Positions 46,001-56,330 of a stretch of 64,000 bases of DNA are shown here, in pieces. Location: contig CM073590.1 in NCBI GenBank assembly GCA_037074705.1, forward strand, positions 214,254,746 through 214,318,745, given 5' to 3'. The notes under the pieces are model-generated. The model ran no database searches and had not been told where the DNA came from. It saw only the letters and a list, made by a program, of their open reading frames with translations. The translations under genes were made by a program, and so were the position numbers. The number at the start of each line of letters is the position of its first letter. Within the stretch, counting starts at the first letter, position 1. Source of the DNA: Zhengitettix transpicula. Its lineage: Eukaryota > Arthropoda > Insecta > Orthoptera > Tetrigidae.

Positions 46001-48027
46001 AAGCCTCTAACAGTAATATGAAATCAACGTGGAATAACAAAATTGATAAAATATTACAAATTATTGAAATGAATTTACTTAAATATTACAGTAAGAAATA
46101 AGACGGTAATGAATATTATACAACGTTTACAAAGGATTTTTTTACATACCAGACATCGGAGCAGTTCTCGTATCACGCCAAATCATTCACTTCACCAATT
46201 ATTTTAACTTTTGGTTTTAGATCACAAATTATTTAAATGACTTTAATGAAACAGGCCATACATAGTATGACACTTTCTACACAACTTAAGTCAGCATACG
46301 CGATTAAATCCCTACCACACCACAAACGATCCTCAGTTGATTTCTAAATATTGCCGCGAACAGTAACAATGTCGACAGCGTCTGACTGCCACGAACAGAG
46401 GCTGAAAAACCTTCTCCTGTCGGAGACTTCACATTTCTTCAAATCCTTGTAACATTACACATCGCAAACAATAAGACTCTTCAACACTCCACATTCTTAC
46501 GCGATGCTGACTGCTGCCTACGATACACGGGCCACAATATTACGCTTGCAATACAAATATTAAATAATTTATTAAATTCTTTTATTACATATATTGGTGG
46601 TCATGAATATTAGAATGAAGGAGACCTCACTTAAATATCATAGGATGAAATTTCTTACGATCAGAGAAAAATATTAAGCATTTTCACTTCCTGAGCTCCA
46701 CTAACGGGGAATAGCGGAAACGTTTGAATGTAAAGAAATTCTTGGAGAAGATAAAACCTACAACAACCTTCAATCACGCTATATAGCATTTGTTTTTACT
46801 TGTAAAGCATTGTGAAAAAAACAATTGCTACGATGTCAAAGAATTTATTTTGATATCGTTACTACTTGTTGATTCAAATAATTTGTATAAATATGTTTTT
46901 CTCGTTTCAGTCGTCAAAGTGTCAATTCTTTTGGAAAACATAGACGACTCCCCTGCTGTGAATGATGTCTATAAAGAATGTAAGTAGACAATTTTTGAGC
47001 ATTATCCCGAAAACATTTTAAATATCTCCGTTTTTCTAGCGTCACTGAGCTATTTTTCGAACCTGCTTAATGTGCATTTTAACCAAATATATAAAAAAAA
47101 TTGATGTATAAATCTGTTTTCTGTTTGCAGTTTTCGTAGAACCTTATCCAGCACGAGCAGCCTATCAAGTTGGAAAACTTCCAAAGGTTTGTAGCACATA
47201 TAATTAGCAATCTTTGGTCTACAAATAGGGGTAATAATGACAACGTGTTTCGGCTTGAAATCTGAACTGAATTTAAGATATACTTGTAATCGCAAGGATG
47301 AAAAAGAATATCGAATTTTGAATAAAAACCTCCCAGTGAATTTAATTATCAATTTAAATCAGATTTTTATGAAGGCTTTAACGGCGTATCATCCTACAGC
47401 ACACTTAGTTCGGTTTTAATAAAAGGCTTTGTTTGAATAGAGGGCGTCCACTTTGTCCTACAACATTTGAACTTATTGTTGTAATAAAATCGCAAGGAAT
47501 GACAGTTACTGGGCCCAAGAATTCGTTTCTGCTCCGAACGTTTCCGCCATTTCCCGCCAGAATGCGACACTTACACATGGAGTGCAAATACTGAAAAAGA
47601 TTTGATGAAATGTGGGACATTTGAAAGCGACATCCTACATTCAATTGAAACTATTGAAATATGCTAAAAAAAATGTGCAAGTAGCTTTCTTCTCCGCGTG
47701 AATATTTTGCTTCATTTATTGGTTCATTTTTAAATGTAGTGTTAGTTAATAACTGCAAATCTTTTTCTCTTCTCTATTCACAGTATCTAAACGGAAACTC
47801 TGATTTCGCTGTATCAGTTTTGGATTAAATCTTAAGTTTTAATGGTAATTTATAGCGTAGTTATGGTATATAATCAGTAGATTATTTATAATTACTCTCA
47901 ACATTATATCTGTGTCTAGACACTGAAATAATTTCTCTTGCCTTACGCCTCTTTCTTTTTCTTCCAGGGGGCCAAGATAGAAATCGAAGCTATTGCTGTC
48001 ACCGGTAACGTGGTGACGGAAAAATGA
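38827..48027 (+). CDS. RidA: RidA, 2-iminobutanoate/2-iminopropanoate deaminase, complete, 5 exons
   Basis: YjgF/YER057c/UK114-family enzyme that hydrolyses reactive enamines and imines released by PLP enzymes. Family members work as trimers in the cytosol and mitochondria. Exons: 38827-38891, 38971-39131, 46911-46979, 47131-47186 and 47968-48027, joining in frame to 136 residues, the normal family length. Signature segments: LGPYSQAVQVGDTVYLSG near the N-terminus, GGAAAEARLALQHMGNVLKAAG, then PARAAYQVGKLPKGAKIEIEAIAV. The substrate-binding Arg107 and Glu122 are both present. The second intron is 7.8 kb and contains the TA-bounded repeat array, whereas the other introns are short. Introns show this is an animal gene and not bacterial contamination. 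Confidence 0.96.
39556..40508 (+). mobile_element. TA-bounded element, array copy 1
   Basis: It carries the family landmarks in order: TCTCAGGGTCACTACTGGG followed by TTTGATAA (39790), a TGACT/TTTACCC block, GTCTGGTACCAGA (39998), and GGCCTTGGTTTTCACTGATT (40056). It ends at a (TA)n tract at 40509. The segment 40055-40260 is nearly identical to 55510-55715. Confidence 0.7.
40509..40544. repeat. (TA)n microsatellite between array copies 1 and 2
   Basis: A pure AT dinucleotide run of about 36 bp. Confidence 0.95.
40545..42025 (+). mobile_element. TA-bounded element, array copy 2 (longest)
   Basis: It opens TTGTAATAACC and closes GCATTACAATA against a (TA)n tract, so the ends are inverted TTGTAAT/ATTACAA. 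It contains GGGTCTCTACTGGGTTTGA at about 40679. The copy is longer (about 1.48 kb) than the others because of extra C-rich sequence at 41150-41990. The overlapping frames of 60-83 residues there reflect base composition, not genes. Confidence 0.7.
42026..42064. repeat. (TA)n microsatellite between array copies 2 and 3
   Basis: TA dinucleotide run of nearly 40 bp. Confidence 0.95.
42065..43019 (+). mobile_element. TA-bounded element, array copy 3
   Basis: It opens TTTTGTAATACAC and closes ATCATTACAATAA at the next TA tract, with TCTCAGGGTCATTAATTGGG at 42279. The 159-residue frame at 42587-43066 runs through the element into the microsatellite (its end is a run of IY dipeptides) and is not a gene. 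Confidence 0.7.
43020..43054. repeat. (TA)n microsatellite between array copies 3 and 4
   Basis: TA dinucleotide run of about 35 bp. Confidence 0.95.
43055..44033 (+). mobile_element. TA-bounded element, array copy 4
   Basis: It opens TTGTAATAATT and closes ATTACTACAATA, followed by an imperfect TA tract to 44080. It contains TCTCAGGGTCTTAAACTGGG (43171) and GATCTGACTTTTATC (43382). Confidence 0.7.
44034..44140. repeat. Imperfect TA tract followed by minisatellite units
   Basis: TATATA with an interruption to 44080, then two units of the GTCAAAAATACTCC minisatellite, the same family as 20280-21110. Confidence 0.7.
44141..46910 (+). other. Rest of RidA intron 2
   Basis: It holds a decayed repeat near 44195-44345 sharing GACTCCAATCTCGGT with 53790-53935, and a tRNA-derived SINE relic at about 45000-45155. 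Otherwise it is AT-rich with no gene. Short open frames at 44628, 44884, 45570 and 45801 are not supported. Confidence 0.5.
45000..45155 (-). repeat. tRNA-derived SINE relic
   Basis: The minus strand has TAGTTCATTAGGTGAGGACG (box-A-like) and GGGTCGATCCC (box B) at tRNA-like spacing, followed by an A-rich body and a GCTTCGCCGC segment. Confidence 0.55.
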
Positions 48028-48920
48028 CTATACGGAAGCAAACTATAAGACTGAAATAGTTCCACGCCATTCGAAACGGCGACAGTCAATGATTTTTGTA
48101 AAACCTATCCTATTATAAATAATATAATAATGGGTTATTTGTTGTACGAGTCACCCTTTATTAATATAAATCAATATTTCCAGCTGTAAAAATCATTTCA
48201 TTTTTTTTAATTGTCCTGATATGTCTACATAAATACCATTTTCCAGTTCAATAGTGTCATACAGTGACTGTATGGTCAGAGTTTTTTTTAACAAGTCGGT
48301 AGACTCGTTTAATATATTAAAATATAAAATTTTTATCGCTATCTCGTCAGCGAATGCTGGCGCGCAAAAAAAAAATTCCAGCTGTAAACTTTCAAGTGCT
48401 AAATTGAAAATAATAAATAAATGAGTTTATATCAAACTTCCTAGAAAAATACAGCGCATAAAAGAAGCGGAGGAGGCTGCAAATTTTTAAATGTGGTGAA
48501 AAATTCTGCATTTCCAGCACACAGAAATTTGTTAATTGCTGAAACAGCGAAATGCAAATCTTTTCTGAAGAATCAGAGTTTCACAAGGATTGCATACAGC
48601 GTCCTGTAAATGATCATGATTTGATAGGAAATTTGCTTATTGCAATTTCACTACTTAAAATGTTTACAACTTTAGAAATTAGTTTCAGTAAAACGAACTC
48701 TACTGGGAGTTAAGAAACGGAACAATTAAAGAAGAAACTACCAGACTGTTCCTCATTCTAGAAAAGGGGAAAGGATTCAGCGCCAATGATATAAACTAAT
48801 TTTTGCTCTAGAAGTGAAATGAAATAAGAAATGACTAGTTTTACAATACAGATATTTCCTCTACTTTTAATTGAAGTTCAGAAGAAATGCTTTCAGTCGA
48901 ATTTCAATTGGAATTGAATT
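48028..48920. other. RidA 3' flank, nothing recognised
   Basis: AT-rich sequence after the RidA stop, without a canonical AATAAA close by and without repeats shared with the rest of the window. Confidence 0.5.
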
Positions 48921-48923
48921 AAC

Positions 48924-49020
48924 GGATCAGGGTAGGAAAATCTCGACCGGACGATGAATCGAACCCAGAACTTTCGCTCTGACCACTTACCTATTCTTGT
49001 GGTCTCCCAGTCCCGCCTGA
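48924..49020 (-). repeat. tRNA-derived SINE relic, second family
   Basis: The minus strand reads GGTAAGTGGTCAGAGCG (box-A-like), then GGGTTCGATTCATC (box B), then TCCGGTCGAGATTTTCCTA. This differs from the SINE at 16708. Confidence 0.6.
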
Positions 49021-49189
49021 GCTTTCCCTATCCGTTACAAGGACCTCACCACATTCTCATCCAATTTACTGAATACTTTTTCACGACCTAATTTAAGGAC
49101 TTTAATAAAAAATGTATATAGCGGAATCTGCGAAAATGTTTCTAATTGTGATGGGTATTTAAAAAAAATAAATTGTTTTTAGTTGTAGT

Positions 49190-49570
49190 AACCTGACCTC
49201 GGCCTGTTTTTGGAGGTGTATATTTCGGGGACACTGAACTTGGATATACTGTAAGAGTTGTTTCAATCGAAACAGTCGGCCAGCTGCCTCCTGAGAAGAA
49301 GAGAATGCTGCGAACGCACAGAAAATCACTCTCCCGTCGTCGGAAGAGCGTGGAACACGTCCCACACTCCCGACCTACCTGATGCAGGTTTTATAGGGGT
49401 TTTCCTGCATCACTTTTAAGCGAATTCCGGGTATGATCCTTAAACTATAGCCCCGGGGCCCTAGTTAACTCTTGGCTACCTTCCTCTACTCTTTCGCATT
49501 CCCCCTTTCAAATCCCCTCCAATGCTATTAAAGGAGAGTTGCCATAATGTAGCCTGGCATTAAAAAAAGT
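49190..49570 (+). mobile_element. A-tailed retroelement 3' end, copy 5
   Basis: It shows the CCTCGGCCTGTTTTTGGAGG, GATGCAGGTTTTATAGGGG and GCCCCGGGGCCCTAGTTAAC blocks, ending TGTAGCCTGGCATTAAAAAAAG. It is more diverged than copies 4 and 6. Confidence 0.7.
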
Positions 49571-51000
49571 TTTAGAAATCGCAACGGTCGACTTTAAATT
49601 TTATTATAAATGTATGAAATGACATTTCACTCGTTAATCACTTTCATTAACGTTTTCGTCGTCATAGGCGACAACTCTAATTGATGAATAGCAATGCACT
49701 TGGAATTTAAAAATATACTGGTCACATAATGTGAAAATATACCACAGAATATTAGAGTTAAGGTTAACATTGTGCACACAGGAATTTAACATAATGCTAA
49801 TTTAATTATATTTAAACTCATGTTGATGATTTCGAAACATACATTAGTATATAGCAGTACTGTAATAATGATTTCATGTGAATGGGAAAATATTCAACAG
49901 AAATCGCTGAAAGGGACAAAGTATTTGCGGCACATTTGCCGATTATAAACCAAAGCTTGGGCGAAATGATTTGTTACCCTCGCTGTGGAAAACGACACGG
50001 ACACACAATTCATGGCCGTATTCAGGGTGTCCGAAATATTTCGTATATAGTGTCCTCATGAAAATAAATTCTAATTCATATTGGACAGGTACACCTGATT
50101 TTGAGTGTCGGGTATTCGTGTAAAATATCTTAAATATAAGATGACGTCAAGCGATCCTAATTTGGTTGCTGCCGTAAATTTTTCTGTCGCGGGAGTTTGA
50201 CCTCGGCTTTGGCAAATTTGGAGCCATTAGCGGTACTGTAAGGGACGTAAACACACATTGTCCGGAGATGGGACAAAACATGATCCTTCCTATTAGTGAG
50301 GACTGACCTCGAGTTTATTTATCAACGGTCGAGATTCGCGGGAGCGGCGACCAAAGGAGAAATTATGAAAGCTATTGGTTCTGTACTTCATATGTTGATA
50401 TTGGAATAGTGTGCGTGAAGTTTTAAGAAAACTCGTGAATCCAACAATTCGTAAGCGTACAGTAAGGGCTATGAGATAGGTGCATGAGTTAGAGATGAAG
50501 TTAATAAATCAGAAACGTAGTTTAGTAAGGTGGAAAGTTTATAGGAGGTTTTATTTTGATGATCAAATTCAGATAGTTCATGACTAAAGAACTGTTAGAG
50601 TTAATTAGTGATTATTATTTAAGAAAAAACAACCCACGTGGCTTAAGCAAACGGTGCAGCACTTTGAAAGCGACTTGTGTATATGTATATGGCGGCTAAC
50701 TCAGCAGACTTCTCGGTTCCGAGTAAATTATAAGAAATACTGTTTATTAAGTATTACGCCAGCAAAGTCACTCTCAATAGAATAAAGTTAATGGAGATAT
50801 TTTCATAATTACAAGCTCTGCATCAAAGTTTTTATTACACATACTTTTGTCTTGCAAGGACTACAATAATGACTATGACTGGTACACTGATGAAGGGAAG
50901 AAAATGTCATGCCAATAATACAACTAAATACTTATGAAATAAATAGCTGACATTTATAATATTATAAATTAATACAAATATTATAAATTAATACAAACTT
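49571..51000. other. Repeat-poor AT-rich stretch
   Basis: No gene and no repeat with another copy in the window. A small direct repeat (AATATTATAAATTAATACAA) occurs at about 50955-50998. Confidence 0.4.
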
Positions 51001-51026
51001 GAGTCAGAAAATTGTTTATTAGCAAA

Positions 51027-51085
51027 AAATTAAATCTACCGACGTTTCGTCCTTGTTTTAGGACCTCTACAGGTTTATTAATTTC
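51027..51085 (-). repeat. Hammerhead-like motif with stable stem II
   Basis: The minus strand reads CCTGTAGAG, then GTCCT-AAAACA-AGGAC, then GAAACGTC. A perfect 5 bp stem II sits between a near-consensus core and GAAAC, followed by GTC. It matches hammerhead core order, with the CUGANGA core altered. Confidence 0.4.
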
Positions 51086-51618
51086 ATATATAAATATTAC
51101 AAAAAATGTTTAGGCAAGGTTTTGCTGACTCAAGGCTGTTTGTTTATTTATAATATACCTGAATATTTTATGCGTCTAGATTCACTCGGGCCTGGAAAAG
51201 ACCGAGTCAACCCTTGAAAGTGTGTGAACTGCAAACATCGCGTCCTCTGTGTCATTCGGGTAAGAAACATTGAGCACTCAACTCTTCGGTCAACAATTCA
51301 TTGTTTTGTGAATAGTCTGAGCAGCATTTTTAGCATCTTTTTGCGGACGCATTTCTGTTATTATACAGGCTTTCCGCAGCCATGATACATTAAACCTCGA
51401 GGTTTCTTTGAATGCAGAAGATCAGCTATTGGTTGGACGAACTTGTTTTCTAAAACTTTATCGAAGGGAATTGGCAGTTGTTAACATCCCAGGAGTTGAT
51501 ACTATTTGAGGACTTTCTGGAACTAACAACAGGTTAGCACTTTTAGAAAACGTATGCTCGAGGTCTTGTTAGTTGTCAGTTACTTGAACAAACATTGCGC
51601 ACTTCTCCAGTTAAACTA

Positions 51619-52443
51619 CGAGAGTAGGCTGAAAAGTTATTCACACATGCTTGTAGAACACGAATAAAAATAAATATATCGGGTAAAAAGTACATTCAAG
51701 TGCAATTCTTAAGCTTCAAAATAATATAATTAATTTTTCTCCATAGTCCCATAGTCCCATAGTAACAATTTTTTTTTCATTCCGTCGTAAAAAATTCTTC
51801 CGACTTTTCTCGAATCTAGGACTTGACAGCTGCCTTCACCTCATCGTCCGAGGTTGAGTAGAGATAAAGATCGGGGGAGTGAGGAGGACATTGAATCGGT
51901 TCAAACTTCCAAGTTCCGCAGAGCCTCTGAAGCTGTACGCACGCTGTGTGGACGAGCGTTGTCACGCCGCAGGATCATTGTTCAATACTGAAGCCGACAC
52001 ATTCCTTGGATATTCCAATATGATTTGAGTGATTAGCCGGCCGTTTTGAATCAAATTTTGGACGAGTTCGCGATGTTTCTCGCCTGTGGCAGCGATCGGA
52101 CGTCCGATGCGTGTTTCATCATGGATCGCGAAATTGATCGTTTTACAGAAGATCCATCAACAGAATCGTCACCATACACAGCCTTTAAACGAAGATAAAT
52201 ATCAGTAGGAGTCACTTTTACAACATTTAAAAAATTCTGTAACAGCACGCTGTTTTAACTCACGTCGACGTAGCCCGTGTTCTACGTCCCCATACTTCCG
52301 CTTCTCAAAATGCTTTAATGGTGGCTATGTTGGAAAATAAATATATGATTTTGAAGCTTAAGAATTGTACTTGACTGTACTTTTTGCCACATCTTGCTAT
52401 TTATTTTTATTCGTGTTCTACTAGACTTTTCAGCCTACTCTCG
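51619..52443 (-). mobile_element. Deleted mariner with long terminal inverted repeats and TA duplication
   Basis: The ends start CGAGAGTAGGCTGAAAAG at 51619 and, inverted, at 52443. TA flanks both sides (51617-51618 and 52444-52445). The similarity between the ends continues for roughly 110-130 bp, through AACACGAATAAAAATAAAT, AAAAAGTAC and AATTCTTAAGCTTCAAAAT, far longer than in the mariner at 443. The 825 bp interior carries a broken transposase on the minus strand. Confidence 0.85.
51780..52290 (-). pseudogene. Mariner transposase remnant
   Basis: Minus-strand fragments are recognisable but out of frame with each other. An N-terminal helix-turn-helix piece at 52248-52140 includes VTPTDIYLRLKAVYGDDSVD, followed by a piece around GRPIAATGEKHRELV. 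Further on is a segment resembling the second catalytic-Asp motif (RRDNARPHS), ended by a stop, and then the PPHSPDL region. The section holding the first catalytic Asp is deleted. It is clearly non-functional. Confidence 0.75.
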
Positions 52444-52534
52444 TATTAAAATGGAAAAAAAATTACGTCTGATTGAAAATAATTAAAAAAAATGAATAAT
52501 AATGATAGCAATGAATAATAATGATAGTAATAAG

Positions 52535-52600
52535 GATCCCAGAAATGTTGTGTGGTATTTATATTACCTCTTTTGTCTGCATTGGCTTTGATTATTATTC
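52535..52600 (+). repeat. Copy of the CCACACAACGTTTC family
   Basis: GGATCCCAGAAATGTTGTG, then TGGTATTTATATTACCTC and TTTTGTCTGCATTGGC, matches the family seen at 8287, 8985, 12836 and 57165. Confidence 0.6.
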
Positions 52601-53925
52601 ACTACTTTCGTATTGTTTGTGTTCGCCGAAGAACGACAAGTATCCGTGTGTGTTTGAAGACGAAAGAGAGAGTAGGTTGATATGTTCCAATTTATATTGA
52701 TAAAGATAAAGGCATGTGATTAGGAGTATTTCTCAACTGTTCACATCAGACAGACTTAAGTAAATGTAACCCGAGAAGAATTTGAGATTTACACTCTGGT
52801 GGTCATAAAAATTAATGAATAAATATTTTCCTCAAATATTATTTTTTAAATACAATTTTTATTAGTTATTTTCAAAATAAACCATTTAAAAACGAGTTAA
52901 AAATGTTACTGTGCTGTTCAATGATTTGGTGTAGCAATCAAAATTTTTCCAAGGCGCTAATTAGACATAACATGAAGCTTAACTGTTGTGTGAGGCAAAA
53001 GCATCAAATTAGAATAATTTACGATTTGACGTATTGTTCGAATCATTTGTTAATTTTATTATGAAACATAATTTGTAATTATACCGTTAGAGTAAATAAA
53101 AGCTCGTCGCTGGAAACATCGTTATTGAGGGCACTTCACTGGACTAGGGGAGAGTGAACGGAGAATGAAGACCGCAGCCAGGTTCCGCCCCCGGAGAATT
53201 TTCTGTCAACTCTTGTTGACACACTCGGTTCCTTGAGGAACTCTGTGTAAACAATATCGGATGAGCGGCTGAGCTTCTGCGCCGCGAGGGTAGACCACAA
53301 ACGCTCACATGTTTGTCTTCAATTAGGCCTAGCTTAGCCAGAACACACAAGCTGGGAAGTACGCAAATGGGTCGGAACAGATTACTGCAAACTGTCGTGT
53401 TTCACACGTATTACGTGTACGGAGCTCGTCCGTATCATTCTCATATGATTGACTTGGATACACGACGAATCATTGCTTGAGTTGATGAGCCGTTCTCATT
53501 TTAGATACAGCTGATAATAATTAGTTTTCAGAATATGCAGCGTAGGAAATGAAATGGTTCATCAGACAGCTCAAAATCTTCAAAGTGTAGAGCAATCCTG
53601 AGAATCAAGCTAGACAGCCAGTAATCGGCAAAACCAGAGTGACAAAAGTAGAGGAGGCTACTGAAAAATTTGACAGCATAATGGACCTCCCATTTGTAAT
53701 AGCTAATCCTATATATAATTTATATAGTGAAAGTAATTTCAAAATAAACACACAAAGAGACACATTAGTGTTTTATTTTTATACTAGCTGGGTGCCTGGA
53801 ATGTCGTATATCCATAACCCCCAATTTGACTCCAATCTCGGTTGCTTTGGCGTTATTTTTATGTAATGCACTTCGCCCCCTGTCCTGTTACCCTAAGAAA
53901 ATTGGGAATGCCTTCACATCTCTCT
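52601..53925. other. Spacer with a GC-richer patch and a decayed repeat
   Basis: 53100-53380 is less AT-rich, with a 68-residue minus frame that I do not recognise. 53785-53930 shares GACTCCAATCTCGGT and surrounding sequence with 44205-44345. No gene is supported. Confidence 0.4.
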
Positions 53926-54375
53926 GGCTTTTTGAACTAAGGTTCCCACATGCCGAGGCACCTCGGCCTGTTTTGGGATGTGTATGTTCCGGGGTCGCAG
54001 ACCTTGGGTATACGGTAAGAGTTGTCCTCTATTCCTATTGGAATAGTCGGCCAGCTGCCTCCTAAAACGGTCAAGGCACGGAGAAGGGAATGCTGCGTCC
54101 CCACAGCAAACTCCTCTCCCGCTATCGGAAGGGCGTGGGACAAGTAGCAAATGCCTGGCCTACCTGATGCAGGTTTTTCTAGGGTTTTCCCTGCATCACT
54201 TTTAGGCGAATTACCGGGTAGGATCCTTAAACCATAGCCTGGGGGCCCTAGTAACTCTTGGCTACCTTCCTCTACTCTTCCGCATTCCCCCTTTCAAATT
54301 CCTTCCTATGTTATTAAAAGGGAGTTGCCACCATGTGGATTACCGTCATGTAGCCTGTTACCCTAAAAAAACAAC
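53926..54375 (+). mobile_element. A-tailed retroelement 3' end, copy 6
   Basis: A near-complete copy: CCGAGGCACCTCGGCCTG at 53953, ACCTTGGGTATACGG, TGATGCAGGTTTTTCTAGGG and GCCTGGGGGCCCTAG, ending CATGTAGCCTGTTACCC and an A-rich tail at 54363. The minus-strand frame encodes the same SHALPIAGEEFAVGTQHSLL stretch as copy 4. Confidence 0.75.
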
Positions 54376-55105
54376 AACTAATATTTATGACCGTGAATTG
54401 TATGATAATGAGAATAATTAAATTCTACGTTGATTGAACTTAATGTTATGATATAATGTTTTTAAAATAACATAAACATCAAGATTTATTTTTGTTAGTA
54501 CATGATTTATAGCCTATACAAAGAATTAACGTCAGCAATCTCAGAATTAATCACATTTCGCAGATGATGTTGAAATAACAAAATAGTAAATATTATGGAC
54601 TTTATTCTGAAACAAAATTTTTTAATCCGTGTGAACTTCAAGATTTACAGAACAATAAATCTCCAGTGCTGATTACATTATGATACGAAGATGTGAACTT
54701 AACAGCAACAGGAAAGTTTCATCATCTCGTCTGAGATCTGCGAATCTTACGACTTCTTGATGATGATTACGTTCCTTTGGGGCACAGCTTCTCACAATAT
54801 ACACAGAGAAGTTATACGAAACGGCTTCCATAAACATCTTCTCTTTGCTGTGATAAAAACTAGTATACGAATCATTGCTTCACTTCGAAAGATTTCAGGT
54901 CGCAGATTCACAAGTAATTGTGTAATACTGAATTCTTTTTTTTTACAGAAGATGAATGTGCCTAAAACCCAGTCATTGAAGTGATACAAAACTTGTTCAC
55001 CTTAAGTAATATTTTAATAATCACCCGGTTGGCTTTAATTACTATAATTTTTGAAGAACGCGAGCCCCACGTTGTGGTAGCTATTTAATGTAATAGTTAA
55101 ATATG
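54376..55105. other. Spacer, nothing recognised
   Basis: AT-rich. Frames of 65-75 residues at 54757-54989 lie on both strands and have no family resemblance. Confidence 0.4.
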
Positions 55106-55109
55106 ATGG

Positions 55110-56075
55110 GTTAATATAAATGAAAAACTTATTAACAATTAACAAACAAAAATATTTATTTCGTTTTGTGGCTTTCAAAGAATAGAGGTAATTATAAACA
55201 AAATTTGAGATCTGTCCTCTCAGGGCCTTTACTGGGTTTGATAATGAACACACAAAAAAACATTTAAAATTTTATTAACAAAACAGTTCACAATTTACCT
55301 AAACAATATGTCGATAGAATGAAAGAAAGTAAAAAGTAAAGAAATAAACTCTGATTGACAATGTAAAAGAGAACGAAATCTGACCTTATCCTTTAATTTG
55401 CGTTTACAATATTATTCAAAATTATGTTATTTACGTTGGTCTGGTCTGGTACCAGAACAATAAATTTTACCTCGTTCGGACACTTTTACACTCTTTAATT
55501 ATTTAATATCAGGCCTTGGTTTTCACTGATTCTACACTTCACTTTAAAATTTGGCAAGATTGGCTGTATTCCGTTTATTGCTCCGCTCCACAATAATTTA
55601 CCAATGTTATTCCGCAACAATTCCTCCACGAAGATTGTACAAAGTTCTATTTTGACGAAACTGGTATTACTTTACAATATTCACGTTGCAATATCTCGGT
55701 GAATGTTTTACTCTGCTCAATTTTATAAAGACCGTTCTCTGCAACGTATTCACCGTCGGCCGCTTCTATTCTCCAATGATTCACCAACTTTATTATATTA
55801 TGCTCGATGATGTCTGACCTTTGTACAATCCAGACCACAACGACCAACTAATAGTTTTATTACTTGTTCTGCTCCTCACGATGTTTTTCCGCCAACTCAC
55901 TATCCTAGTGCTGTAGAGTTTGAGCGCGCATACGCCATTTTTTACTTTTCGACAAAGCAAGCGAGCTCGCTTCTCCATTGTTGCTTTGTTCGATCAGACC
56001 GCTATAATGGATTTATCAAACAATTCAAATTTTATGTCCAAACAATTAATGGCCTAATTAACTATTGCTACAATA
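55110..56075 (+). mobile_element. TA-bounded element, dispersed copy 5
   Basis: TCTCAGGGCCTTTACTGGG at 55217 is followed by GAACGAAATCTGACCTTATC, TGGTCTGGTACCAGAACAA and GGCCTTGGTTTTCACTGATT (55514). It ends TTGCTACAATATATTA next to a short TA tract. It is about nine tenths identical to array copy 1 over its middle part. Confidence 0.7.
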
Positions 56076-56094
56076 TATTACTTATATATATAAG

Positions 56095-56330
56095 TTATAT
56101 ACTTCTAATTAAATTAACAAGGAAAGAAAATGAAATTAAAACAAAATTTTTAAAAGATAACAAAGATTATTTATTTTATAATTTGATTTTCGTGAATTTA
56201 CAATTTTTTTATTTTTTTGAAGTAAAAACCTCAGCTTTTATGAGAATCTAAATTTCAGAGCCGCTATATTCAATAAAAAATTCGTAATGAGGAATATTCG
56301 AATTAAATACATCATGATAAGTTCTTAGGG
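56095..56330 (+). mobile_element. Truncated TA-bounded element (subfamily of copy 6)
   Basis: AAATTTTTAAAAGATAACAA, ACCTCAGC and ATCTAAATTTCAGAGCCGCT match 60500-60640. It directly follows copy 5 across a TA-rich junction, so tandem placement recurs here. Confidence 0.6.

Noticed and set aside
38827..48027. RidA as bacterial contamination or recent horizontal transfer
   Set aside because: The gene has four spliceosomal introns with matching phases, and the protein resembles animal UK114/RIDA.
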